From the NCBI GenBank assembly GCA_016903675.1, contig JADQBA010000025.1:1-64000 (forward strand): a stretch of 64,000 nucleotides of DNA, written 5' to 3'. Shown piece after piece: positions 44,829-52,911 of this stretch (position 1 is its first letter; every line of letters starts with the position of its first letter). This stretch comes from Stigonema ocellatum SAG 48.90 = DSM 106950. Lineage in GTDB: Bacteria > Cyanobacteriota > Cyanobacteriia > Cyanobacteriales > Nostocaceae. The translations under genes and the position numbers were made by a program. The notes below the pieces were generated by a model. It did no database searches and was not told the origin of the DNA. It saw nothing but the letters and a program-made list of their open reading frames with translations.

Positions 44829-45918
44829 CATTCGCGCCATTATAATCAGCGTCACCCTTCCAACCACAGTGACCACACACAAAAGACTTGCCATTGCGAT
44901 AAGATTCACCCAATTCTGGATGAATGTGCAAGCACTTATGGCAAGTCTGAGATGTGTACCGAGGGTTAACAAAAACTAGCTTCACACCAAACTTCACAGC
45001 TTTGTAGACCAAGAACTGTCGTAGCTGATAGAACGCCCAAGAGTTGGCTCGTCGGCGCTCTGTTTTACTGCGTGGTTGCTGATTAGTCCGCTCCCTAATT
45101 CCGGTTAAGTCTTCCAAAGCAATGGTTTGTTCTTTAGCTTTGGCTTGCTGCACTGTGCGGCATGAGATGACGTGATTAATGTGTGTTTGGAAGCGTCTCT
45201 CCTTGCCGGACAACCGTTGCAAGAGCCGTCGGCAACGACGCCGACTGCTCCTTGTGCCCTTCGCGGCTTTTTTCTGGATAGACGCCCTTACTCGTGCATA
45301 CTTATCTCGAACTTTGGTTATTTTTTCGCCACTGTATTTCTCTCCATCTGAGGTGAACGCAATATCTGTACGACCTAAGTCAACGCCCAGCACCTTTTCT
45401 GTTTGGGCTGGAACTGGGGCTTCTGACTCAAGCTGAATATTTATGTAGTAGCTGCCATCCTTCCGTTTTGAGAGTGTGGCAGTTTTCGGATTTTTACCTT
45501 TAAGTAGGTCACGCTGATAGTCGCCGATGTGCATCTTAAAACGTTCCCGTCCACCGAGCAGGGTTAGACTGACTATCCAGTCTTGCTCCCGGAAGGTAAA
45601 CGTTCTCGCATCATAAGTGACGCTCGTGGGGGCAAACTTTTTAACAACATCACTTTTCAGTCTTGCGGTTTTGCGGTTGCCCGAAACCCGACGGACTGCG
45701 TGAATTGTTAACTGAGATGACAGCCCAAACAGCGCCCTAACATCGTGATAGATAAGTGATTGTATGCCTAGCTCATTGGTTAAATGTTCTGGGATTTTAC
45801 CGTTGATATATTCGCAAGCGTTCGCGAACACCTGTAATGTCTCGTCGATAAGAGTGACTTGTTCAGGTGTGACCTGGATTTTGCAAGATACGGTCAGAAC
45901 TTGTTTTTGCTTCTTCAT
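44829..45918 (-). CDS. tnpB: TnpB RNA-guided nuclease, 5' exon (split by intron)
   Basis: About 363 residues before the intron. RuvC I VLGVDLGRTDIAFTSDG, RuvC II TIALEDLTGIR, zinc ribbon CHKC...CGHC, and the third catalytic Asp in GDADYNGAN, which are the last codons before the intron. Read through without splicing it ends a few residues into the intron (GAIRSA). TnpB of IS200/IS605 elements is an omega-RNA-guided DNA endonuclease. Start ATG 45918 shares ATGA with the stop of the upstream HTH gene. The 3' exon is at 39796-39918. Confidence 0.88.
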
Positions 45919-46148
45919 GGTTGATACTGAAGTAAATCTCCAGGAGTACAATTCAATGCTTTGCAAAGTAGCTCTAGAGTTTCTCTGTCCAACCTTTTAG
46001 GCATTTCACGACATGCCTTTAATTTAGAGATTGTACTTGGATGAAGACCAGTAATTTCTGCTAGTTTTCCTGTCTTAATTTCGCGCTCAAGCATCAAATA
46101 AGCTAAGTTCCACTTGATTGTCATTGGGAGTGATACGGTGCATTGCAT
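45915..46148 (-). CDS. Small HTH regulator coupled to tnpB
   Basis: Up to 77 residues: a Cro/C1-type helix-turn-helix (LEREIKTGKLAEITGLHPST, ISKLKACREMPKRLDRETLE, LLCKALNCTPGDLL) of the HTH_26/YozG kind. An internal ATG at 46124 is an alternative start. Its TGA overlaps the tnpB ATG (ATGA), so the two are co-translated. A transcriptional regulator of its own operon is likely; association with TnpB is unusual. Confidence 0.8.
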   Translation of the reverse strand: MQCTVSLPMTIKWNLAYLMLEREIKTGKLAEITGLHPSTISKLKACREMPKRLDRETLELLCKALNCTPGDLLQYQP

Positions 46149-46338
46149 CTTAAAATTACCCTTTAACGAGTGGAATCTAGTTTAAAAGTCTCTTAATCCA
46201 ACCTTTTTGTCAATATTCTATTTTTAATCCTTGATATCTAGTCGTAATGACTAGAATATAGACAGAAAGAAAGCGCTTACTTGTCTGGACAACATGGAAG
46301 AGCGCTCTGTTTATTCCAAAAATATGGAGATTTACATT

Positions 46339-46788
46339 ATGCCACTTCTAAGGCTGGGCATCAAAAAGCCTATTGCTATTGGATTAGCAATCTTGTTGTC
46401 TTTGGGAATTCGTCCTTCAAAAAGTGAAGCTAACCCAGCGATGCTGTTAGCCCCAGAATTATGCGCCACTGGCATTGGATGTGTAGTTGGTGCTGTCATC
46501 GTAGTCGGCGGTGTTGCGTATATTATTCAGCAGCGCAACGGTCACAAAGTCTTGATACCAAAAGACACGGGTGTTACCTATAGCCGACCGCTCTCAGGAA
46601 TCGAGGCGGCAAAAATGGGCGATGCCCATTGGGCGAGAGAAGTTACAGATTGTTACAAGATTGGTAAAAGAATTGGGAAGAAGCCAAAAGCACATTATCC
46701 AGCATCCGGATCTGAAAAGGGCAGGGTCGATCCCAGACAAAAACGGACAACCTTGCATTTTTGGGCAGTCAATTCGGGTACTAGTTGA
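46339..46788 (+). CDS. Small exported/membrane protein with toxin-like tail (paralogue)
   Basis: 149 residues. Signal-like segment (PIAIGLAILLSLGI), EANP, then LCATGIGCVVGAVIVVGGVA and YIIQQRNGHKVLIP, paralleling the product of 5298-5748 up to the valine-rich helix and the following VP. The remaining tail (KMGDAHWAREVTDCYKIG, then HYPASGSEKGRVDP and TLHFW) is not alike in the two, as expected for interchangeable effector domains. GGAGA stands eight bases before ATG 46339, which is preferred over the ATG at 46294. The last 50 bases fall in an inverted repeat. The catalytic nature of the tail was not recognised. Confidence 0.65.
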   Translation: MPLLRLGIKKPIAIGLAILLSLGIRPSKSEANPAMLLAPELCATGIGCVVGAVIVVGGVAYIIQQRNGHKVLIPKDTGVTYSRPLSGIEAAKMGDAHWAREVTDCYKIGKRIGKKPKAHYPASGSEKGRVDPRQKRTTLHFWAVNSGTS

Positions 46789-46873
46789 GAAGTCATGTCA
46801 ATTACTGCCCAAAAATGCCCAAGATCTTGAGACTAACGAGTAAGTTTTATAGAAGGTTGTCCGTTTTTGTCTA
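46735..46873. repeat. Large inverted repeat at the 3' end of the toxin-like gene
   Basis: GACAAAAACGGACAACCTT (46736-46754) followed by TGCATTTTTGGGCAGT is mirrored by ACTGCCCAAAAATGC (46803-46817) and AAGGTTGTCCGTTTTTGTC (46854-46872); a 36-base bulge sits in the right arm. It covers the last codons and stop of the gene. Confidence 0.8.
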
Positions 46874-46939
46874 GGAAAAGTGTAGCGGATTTTGGTGTAT
46901 CTTCCCAGGCGAACAAACAAGTTTTGACAAGGGGGCAAA

Positions 46940-47320
46940 ATGAACAATCCAAAAAGTGCTGCTGAATCAAAAGAATTGTTAGCAGAAATATTCGATGACG
47001 CAACAGCTTGCTTTTACATGACCCTAGAAGGAATAAACGTTTCTTCTGATGACCCAATAATAGGTGAATTGACGACAACTTTATTCATAAAGCATGAAAT
47101 TGACAATACATCCAATAAACGGGAGTATCCAAAACCAGGAGATAGATTGGAGAACTATCACGTTAATCGCGAAACAGGTGCATATTACATAACTCCGTCC
47201 CACTGGGTTGTTTATGAAGTCGAGATTTTCCCGAATAGTAACCCGCAAATCATGAGGGAGGTGGTAATTGCTTGGTGCAGGCTATCGCCTATTGCACAAA
47301 AAACACAGGTGTCAGAGTGA
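46940..47320 (+). CDS. Unknown acidic protein, possible immunity partner, 3' end altered
   Basis: 126 residues, acidic and soluble (LLAEIFDDATACFYMTLEG, then DDPIIGELTTTLFIKHEI, YYITPSHWVVYEVEIF). The family is unknown. It follows the toxin-like gene by 150 bases, as in the 5.3-6.3 kb pair, though the two second proteins are unlike each other. The last 20 or so codons run into the presumed left end of the IS200 element, including the hairpin at 47274-47299, so the native C-terminus may be lost. Confidence 0.5.
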   Translation: MNNPKSAAESKELLAEIFDDATACFYMTLEGINVSSDDPIIGELTTTLFIKHEIDNTSNKREYPKPGDRLENYHVNRETGAYYITPSHWVVYEVEIFPNSNPQIMREVVIAWCRLSPIAQKTQVSE

Positions 47321-47880
47321 ATTACAAATCAACAGCTAGGTCTGTCTCCGACTTAAAAGCACATCTGGTATTGACTACCAAATACCGCAAAAAAGTAATT
47401 ACACCTGTTATGCTGAACCGATTAACTGAATTAATTCAGCACATCTCACAAAAATGGGGTTGTGAAGTAATCGAGTTTAATGGTGAGGCTGACCACGTTC
47501 ACCTATTATTCCGGTACTATCCTCAGATGCAATTGTCGAAGTTCGTGAATGCTTTAAAGTCTTACACGAGTCAAGTCATTCGTAAAGAGTTTTTGGCAGA
47601 AATAAAACAAGTTTACTGGGGTAAACCAGTTTTCTGGAATGGTGCCTACTTTATTGCTTCATGTGGTGGCGTAACGGTCGAAGTCCTCAAGCAGTACGTG
47701 CAAAACCAGAACTCCCCGACTGAGTCCGAGCAGAGAGAGGCGACTCCTCACCCATCCCGCTCATCCCGCCAGCCTGACGGCTGACATCGATTCGGGGATG
47801 CGTTCGTCGTCGCCCCGTCATTCCTCCCATCACTGCCCTCCGGGACAGTGTGGGACTCCTGACGGGTTAGTTGAATAAGC
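47240..47880 (+). mobile_element. IS200/IS605-type element (tnpA only)
   Basis: Bounded roughly by a left-end hairpin (GTGCAGGCTATCGCCTATTGCAC, 47275-47297) and a right-end hairpin with CACTGCCCTCCGGGACAGTG at 47831-47850. Carries only tnpA. Exact tips were not determined. Confidence 0.6.
47317..47784 (+). CDS. tnpA: IS200/IS605 Y1 transposase TnpA
   Basis: 155 residues. HUH motif GEADHVHLLFRYYP and the C-terminal catalytic Tyr in VLKQYVQNQ; LVLTTKYRKKVIT is the usual N-terminus. It cuts and joins single-stranded element ends. GTG 47317 overlaps the stop of the upstream acidic-protein gene. A proline/serine-rich tail runs to 47784. Confidence 0.9.
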   Translation: MNYKSTARSVSDLKAHLVLTTKYRKKVITPVMLNRLTELIQHISQKWGCEVIEFNGEADHVHLLFRYYPQMQLSKFVNALKSYTSQVIRKEFLAEIKQVYWGKPVFWNGAYFIASCGGVTVEVLKQYVQNQNSPTESEQREATPHPSRSSRQPDG

Positions 47881-48124
47881 CCTAGATTTTTTGGTTAAAC
47901 TTGAAAATCCAAAATTTTTCCTCTGGAATTGCAACAGATTTTAACCGTTAGTTTAAATCTAGGCAAAGCTGGGTAAACGTAGGTTCGCTACGCTTACGTG
48001 GCTGACTAGACCTAGACACGGCAACGGATACCCCAAAAGCCCAATTTTCTTGAGAGTGCCCCACAGGCGGCGCACCACCCGTTAAGCGTTAGTATTAGAG
48101 CAGCGATCCCTTCGGTGAGCTTCG
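47785..48124. other. Intergenic: element right end and TnpB relic
   Basis: Includes the right-end hairpin of the tnpA element, a decayed minus-strand TnpB 3' end (47951-48026), and a segment near 48057 like one near 32677. No intact gene. Confidence 0.6.
47951..48026 (-). pseudogene. Relic of the IS607-type TnpB 3' end
   Basis: On the minus strand GCCGTGTCTAGGTCTAG, TACGTTTAC and CAGCTTTGCCTAGATTTAAA match the last 75 bases of the TnpB-like gene at 60459-62171 (about 62096-62168), with diverged bases between. It marks a former insertion of the same element type. Confidence 0.75.
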
Positions 48125-50227
48125 CTAACGCACCATCAGCACCACCACTGAGCGCCCCTCAGCTTGATATTCTTGAGCTGCAATTAAGGGTGCAGTTTTC
48201 AAATCGTAGAAATCCTCAGGAGATGGCAAGGCAGTATCTACAATTTGGTGCCAGCCCTCTCCACTACCCAAAAGTGGTAGTTCAAATGTTAACGGCTCCC
48301 AATAAGCATTGAGGATAATATGTAGATGCTCATTCAATTTTGGGTGACGCAGGGTGAATGCCAGACTAAGGGAATCATTCCCCCAATCAGGCTGCCCTAG
48401 TGTCGTGCCATGCCAGACGATGTGTGGCTCATGAGAGCCAGAGGTAACACTGAGAAGTTTTTTTTGCTGAAAGATTTCTAAGGATTGGGTGAAGTGAATC
48501 AGCCCTCGGAAAAATCGCAGTAAATCCTTGTGTTTTTCGATACTGCTCCAGTCAAACCAACTCAGTTCATTGTCTTGGCAGTAACCATTGTTATTCCCCT
48601 TTTGCGATCGCCTGACCTCATCTCCCATGAGCAACATCGGCGTTCCTTGGGAACATAAAAGGATGGTGAAGAAGTTTTTGATTTGTCGCAAACGCAGTAC
48701 TTCGATTTCTGGATCATCCGTAACCCCCTCGACGCCACAACTCCAACTATTATTCTCATTGGCTCCGTCACAGTTATTTTCACCATTAGCTTCATTGTGT
48801 TTGTAGTTGTAAGAAACTAAATCATTTAATGTGAAACCATCGTGACAGGTAATAAAGTTAATACTATGATTAGGCTTGTAGTCTGGTCGCAAGTAGATAT
48901 CTGGGCTACCCATAACGCGAGCAGCTAATCGACTCACCATACCCGGATCGCTTTTCACAAAACGGCGCACATCATCGCGGTAGGGACCGTTCCATTCAGC
49001 AAAGCGATCGCTCCCTTCGAGAAAGCTTCCTACCTGGTATAGTCCAGCCGCATCCCAAGCTTCAGCAATCACCTTTGTTCCCACCAGAACTGGGTCTGTT
49101 TCTATCGCCCATAGAACAGGCGAATCGGCAGAGGGCTGACCTAATTTGTTCCGAGATAGGACAGATGCTAAATCAAAGCGGAAACCGTCTACATGCATTT
49201 CGGCTACCCAGTAGTACAAACTATCTAAAATCATGCGTGCAACCATAGGATGATTCGCTTTCAAAGTATTACCGCAGCCACTGTAGTTACTGTATTCAGT
49301 TTGGTTTGGCGCAAGAAGGTAGTAAGCCTGGTTGTCTAATCCCTTAAATGACAATGTTGGCCCATCTTGACTACCTTCTGCCGTGTGGTTAAAGACAACA
49401 TCTAGAATCACCTCAATCCCGGCTCGGTGAAGTGCTTTGACCATATCACGAAATTCATTTAACGGGTCTAAGCGATCGCAACGGGAACTGTAATGGCTGT
49501 GGGGTGCAAAGAAGCTGATCGTACTGTAGCCCCAGTAGTTCTTGTGACTAAAACGTGCATCATAAGGATCAAACTGATGAATTGGTAACAATTCGACTGC
49601 GGTTACTTCTAATTCCTTCAAATAAGGAATTTTCTCAATGAGTCCTGCGTATGTACCGCGTTTTTCGGGAGACACACCAGATGAGGGGTGACGGGTAAAA
49701 CCATCTATATGCAATTCATAAATGACTGTTGTCGCATAAGGAGTCCGTAGGGGAACATCCTCCTCCCAGTTGTAGGTTTTGGGATCAGGTGCTACCACCG
49801 CCCGTAGTGCTTGGGCACAATTATCCTTGCCAAAACAGCTAGCTGCTTCACGACTATAACTATCCCAGCCTACTACCGCTCGCGCATAGGGGTCAAGTAG
49901 TACCTTACTCCTATCAAACCTTAGTCCCTGATCTGGCGCATAAAGTCCATGTGCGCGATAAGCGTAAACCTGCCCAGCACCAATATCTGACACCAAGATA
50001 TGCCAATAGTAGGAGGTTTTGTTCTGCTTTTTGTCTAGCTGAATTACACAGTTGGGTTGGGGTGCATCCGGCTCATCAAAGAGCAATAATTCCAGTCCAG
50101 TGCAGCTTGAGAATACCGAGAAATTGACACCATTAGGGGTAACTGTAGCGCCAATTGGAAAAGGTTGACCTGGCAAAATAAGAGGAAGCATTTTGTTGAA
50201 CATTTCTCCTAACATTACCCATACCAC
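48125..50227 (-). CDS. glgX: Glycogen debranching enzyme (isoamylase-type)
   Basis: About 690-700 residues, GH13_11. N-terminal CBM48 (FPIGATVTPNGVNFSVFSS), then the GH13 barrel: VILDVVFNHTAEG, nucleophile in VDGFRFDLASV, acid/base Glu in KVIAEAWDAAGLYQVG, and the stabilising Asp in FITCHDGFTL. It hydrolyses alpha-1,6 branches of glycogen, giving maltodextrins in the cytosol. The full frame opens with GTG at 50227; in-frame ATGs lie 12, 24 and 36 bases-equivalents further in (MFNKMLPLIL), with AGGAGA upstream favouring one of these. It stands alone apart from the unknown gene that precedes it on the same strand. Confidence 0.9.
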   Translation of the reverse strand: MVWVMLGEMFNKMLPLILPGQPFPIGATVTPNGVNFSVFSSCTGLELLLFDEPDAPQPNCVIQLDKKQNKTSYYWHILVSDIGAGQVYAYRAHGLYAPDQGLRFDRSKVLLDPYARAVVGWDSYSREAASCFGKDNCAQALRAVVAPDPKTYNWEEDVPLRTPYATTVIYELHIDGFTRHPSSGVSPEKRGTYAGLIEKIPYLKELEVTAVELLPIHQFDPYDARFSHKNYWGYSTISFFAPHSHYSSRCDRLDPLNEFRDMVKALHRAGIEVILDVVFNHTAEGSQDGPTLSFKGLDNQAYYLLAPNQTEYSNYSGCGNTLKANHPMVARMILDSLYYWVAEMHVDGFRFDLASVLSRNKLGQPSADSPVLWAIETDPVLVGTKVIAEAWDAAGLYQVGSFLEGSDRFAEWNGPYRDDVRRFVKSDPGMVSRLAARVMGSPDIYLRPDYKPNHSINFITCHDGFTLNDLVSYNYKHNEANGENNCDGANENNSWSCGVEGVTDDPEIEVLRLRQIKNFFTILLCSQGTPMLLMGDEVRRSQKGNNNGYCQDNELSWFDWSSIEKHKDLLRFFRGLIHFTQSLEIFQQKKLLSVTSGSHEPHIVWHGTTLGQPDWGNDSLSLAFTLRHPKLNEHLHIILNAYWEPLTFELPLLGSGEGWHQIVDTALPSPEDFYDLKTAPLIAAQEYQAEGRSVVVLMVR

Positions 50228-50347
50228 CGGACCCCAGGAGAAACCGTAGCAGAACCGCTCAGTGTCGGGTTACCAGCAGCATCGACCGGTGCAGTGGCAA
50301 AAACATCAGAAAACCTGGGCTGGCGCTCTTGAAGCACCGTTTGCCCC

Positions 50348-50797
50348 TCATTGTTTCGCCTTCGGATAGAACAAATATGTCACCCACTTACTCAGTTGGG
50401 TTTCACCCTCTATAAAAGACTCATCGCCCTCATAAATAAATGTCAGAAAGTAGTATAGTTCCTCTTGCGTGTGGACAAACTTACCGTGTTCTATCTGCCG
50501 AGTTATTTTCACAGAGGTAGCCTTCTCTAACGGAGGGAGGGGGAAAAGTTTCAAGCTCACACATAATGGAGGCTCATCAACGAGGTCTTTAGTCCCCCGA
50601 TCTAACACTGGTAAAATCACCCACTCCTGACCCCACGGATGTGGAGTCGGCGAAATAATTTGTAGGTCAGGGGTGTTTTTATCGACCCAGTACCATCCTC
50701 CCCGATTGAAAGATTTAACAAGGATGTAATTGTCTTCGGGTGGCAGTTGCCCGATAAATTTCAGAAAACCCGTATCTTGCCGATCAATTAGGTTCAT
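50348..50797 (-). CDS. Hypothetical protein
   Basis: About 149 residues from ATG 50797 (a longer frame reaches 50851). Soluble, with KSFNRGGWYWVDKNTPDLQI, ISPTPHPWGQEWVILPVLDR and a C-terminal YEGDESFIEGETQLSKWVTY. I do not recognise the family. Same strand as the receiver gene upstream and glgX downstream; regulation in common is possible but not shown. Confidence 0.6.
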   Translation of the reverse strand: MNLIDRQDTGFLKFIGQLPPEDNYILVKSFNRGGWYWVDKNTPDLQIISPTPHPWGQEWVILPVLDRGTKDLVDEPPLCVSLKLFPLPPLEKATSVKITRQIEHGKFVHTQEELYYFLTFIYEGDESFIEGETQLSKWVTYLFYPKAKQ

Positions 50798-50862
50798 GAC
50801 GATAATTCCTGAAGACAGTACGCAGTATTTTAAAAAGCTTTGAGTTGCCAAAGTTACAGCAA

Positions 50863-51366
50863 TTAAAAAGTCAACTGCTTTTCAACACTTAGTTCCCCAT
50901 GTCTAGGGACATGACCCAAAATCCGTTGAGCGATCGCATATGAGGACTGTTGACAAATTGCTAAACAGGCAAGCACAGCAACGAACTCATCAAAATCCAG
51001 GGGTTTGGTGAACCACAGGTCAAACCCAACACACAGAGCACGTTGAAGCATCTTTTCATTGCCATAGCCTGTCACAGCAATGGCTAGCACTACTTCCCCT
51101 CGCTCTCCCGCTTTGGTTCTCACTTGTTGAATCAGGGCATAGCCATCCTCATGAGGCAAGGCAATCTCACTCACGAGGACATTAGGTTGCCATTGCACAA
51201 ATATTTCCAAAGCTCGCTTAGCTAAAGATGCTGTTTGCACCTTGGCACCATAAGGTTGCAGCAGCAGCGTCATCAAATCGCAGTAATCGACATTATTGTC
51301 TACAACCAGTACTTGCAGCCCTTGGAGGGATTGAAGATTAGTCGGAAATTTATTATTTGGATACAT
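50863..51366 (-). CDS. Single-domain response regulator with Glu at the phospho-acceptor site
   Basis: 167 residues; receiver fold at about residues 15-130: LQVLVVDNNVDYCDLM, NVLVSEIALPHEDGYAL, AVTGYGNE and FTKPLDFDEF. The usual acceptor Asp (VSDIxMP) is Glu here, and the acidic pair is D-N. It may therefore be a constitutively active-like or pseudo receiver. No DNA-binding or other output domain follows, so it would act by protein contact. The start ATG 51366 has no clear ribosome binding site. Confidence 0.8.
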   Translation of the reverse strand: MYPNNKFPTNLQSLQGLQVLVVDNNVDYCDLMTLLLQPYGAKVQTASLAKRALEIFVQWQPNVLVSEIALPHEDGYALIQQVRTKAGERGEVVLAIAVTGYGNEKMLQRALCVGFDLWFTKPLDFDEFVAVLACLAICQQSSYAIAQRILGHVPRHGELSVEKQLTF

Positions 51367-51676
51367 GGTAGCCCCAATCGTGATTTCACGTGCAACACTG
51401 CTAAAAAATCTCGTATCCCTAGGGCGGAGTTAACCGGGTGTAGGGTGACTGATGTCTTATTGATTTCCCTACAGCATGATAGGGTGATGTTTCATTTCTG
51501 GGGTTATTTGTTTAACTACAATATAAAAATTAACAAAAGTGTCTTTACTGAATTCCTTTTTTCCGCTCTGGTTTTTTAAACTGGCATTTCCTGTCTAAAA
51601 CTGTTGACTAAAATACATCCAGACAATGGTGGGGCAGCAACTACAATGTCAGCCATGTATTTCACCTAGTAAGCGT

Positions 51677-51770
51677 GGAATTTGTTAACAAGGTTTAGTA
51701 TGACACCCTGTTGTCATAAATCATGTTTGAGCAAGCGTTTGAATAGCGTATAAATTGTATATTTTGTACT
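51677..51770 (-). repeat. Dispersed ~85-bp repeat, copy 2
   Basis: Minus strand: AGTACAAAATATACAATTTA, TACGCTATTCAAACGCTTG, CATGATTTATGACAACAGG, TGTCATACTAAACCTTGTTA and ACAAATTCC. It aligns along its length with 32238-32319. Confidence 0.7.
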
Positions 51771-52048
51771 ATAAATATTCCAAGCATTAAAATAAATTGC
51801 AAGCCGATAACCTCAAACCATGCCTCAGGAAATACAAAAATACTATCGCTGAAATTAACAATATCTATTTTAAGAATATTCCCCTATTTAATACATTCGG
51901 TGCAGTTTTAACATAAATGAACCACAGTTGTAGGGGCGCAAGGCCGCAGCGCCCCTACAACTGTGGTCTATTTACCTGAAAATGGGTGTAAGTCCTCACC
52001 ACTAGTGCTAAAAACCCTCGGTAATTCATAGAGGACACTGCTCACCAA

Positions 52049-52098
52049 TAGCAGATTTATTGTCAGGTATTAGCCAAAATAATTGGCAGACTCTAAGT
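52049..52098 (+). repeat. 50-base direct repeat, first copy
   Basis: ATAGCAGATTTATTGTCAGG...GGCAGACTCTAAG is identical to 52441-52490. The copies are 392 bases apart. Confidence 0.9.
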
Positions 52099-52440
52099 AG
52101 TGTAGGGTGGGCACTGCCAGCCCTTTCAATGCGAACGAATGTACTATATTTTTTGCCGCTCTATTAATCCTTGTGCTATCGTCCTTACGGGAATTTCTTC
52201 TGTCAAAATACTCAAACAAAGGGTTAATATTTTCACCGTCTTTGATCTTGCGATCGCATTAATTTCTATGGATGACTTGGATCTATGATTTTTGGCTCTA
52301 GTCTGGGAGCGGGTTTCAGTCTTCGCTTTAGTAGTACATCCGTTCGGATTGAAAGGGCTGGGTGGGCACTGCCCACCAAAACCCTGATATGGTGGGCAGT
52401 GCCCACCCTACGTATATTTCAAAAATCAAATACGATTCCT

Positions 52441-52490
52441 ATAGCAGATTTATTGTCAGGTATTAGCCAAAATAATTGGCAGACTCTAAG
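52441..52490 (+). repeat. 50-base direct repeat, second copy
   Basis: Identical to 52049-52098; its last bases merge with the inverted-repeat element that starts near 52488. Confidence 0.9.
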
Positions 52491-52655
52491 AGGATGTTTT
52501 CAAAGTCCTTAGTGATGTATCAAATACTTTGAGATCCCCCTAAATCCCCCTTAAAAAGGGGGACTTGGATTCCAGTTCCCCCCTTTTTAAGGGGGGTTAG
52601 TTCCGATCAATAAGTGTTTCGATACCGCCAACAACTTTTCAAACAACCTCTAAGA
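52488..52655. mobile_element. Miniature element ending in the pentapeptide gene
   Basis: Left end CTAAGAGGATGTTTTCAAAGT and right end (complement CTTAGAGGTTGTTTGAAAAGT) are imperfect inverted repeats around the CCCCCTTAAAAAGGGGG hairpin. The right end supplies the last codons and stop of the adjacent gene. Confidence 0.65.
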
Positions 52656-52911
52656 GATCGTTGTGAATTCTCCCATCAGGCATTTTTGCCCCCCTCAGAA
52701 TAGCCCTGCTAAAATTGGCTCCTTTGAGTCCAGCCCAGTTTAGATTAGCATCGCTTAGATCTGAGTTGCTTAAGTCGGCGTTGCTCAAATGTGCCCCAGT
52801 CAAATCTACCCCACTCAAATTTGCTTTAGATAAACGTATCCCTCTCCAGTCTGCCTCTCTAAAATTTCTTTCCCCGGCTGCATATTGCCTCAAAACTTCA
52901 TTGGCATCCAT
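52639..52911 (-). CDS. Pentapeptide-repeat protein
   Basis: About 90 residues from ATG 52911. A short N-terminal segment (DANEVLRQYAAGERNF) is followed by about ten A(D/N)LxX pentapeptides (ANLSG VDLTG AHLSN ADLSN and so on), which form a right-handed quadrilateral beta-helix. Cyanobacteria have many such proteins; the function is usually unknown. The C-terminus (DLLEVV) is encoded by the end of a miniature element, so the native end may have been lost. Confidence 0.8.
   Translation of the reverse strand: MDANEVLRQYAAGERNFREADWRGIRLSKANLSGVDLTGAHLSNADLSNSDLSDANLNWAGLKGANFSRAILRGAKMPDGRIHNDLLEVV

Larger units (their letters stand above)
51367..52638. other. 1.27-kb intergenic region of repeats
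   Basis: Contains the dispersed repeat copy 2 (51677-51770), a 49-base palindrome with GTAGGGGCGC stems near 51930-51965, two identical 50-base direct repeats (52049 and 52441), a GTGGGCAGTGCCCACC palindrome near 52395, and an inverted-repeat element (about 52488-52655). No credible gene. Confidence 0.7.

Noticed and set aside
46571..46843. Alternative plus-strand frame over the effector-like gene's tail
   Set aside because: Considered as a frameshifted tail as at 5.6 kb, but the main frame is open to its own stop and the alternative has no recognised motif; kept only as a possibility.
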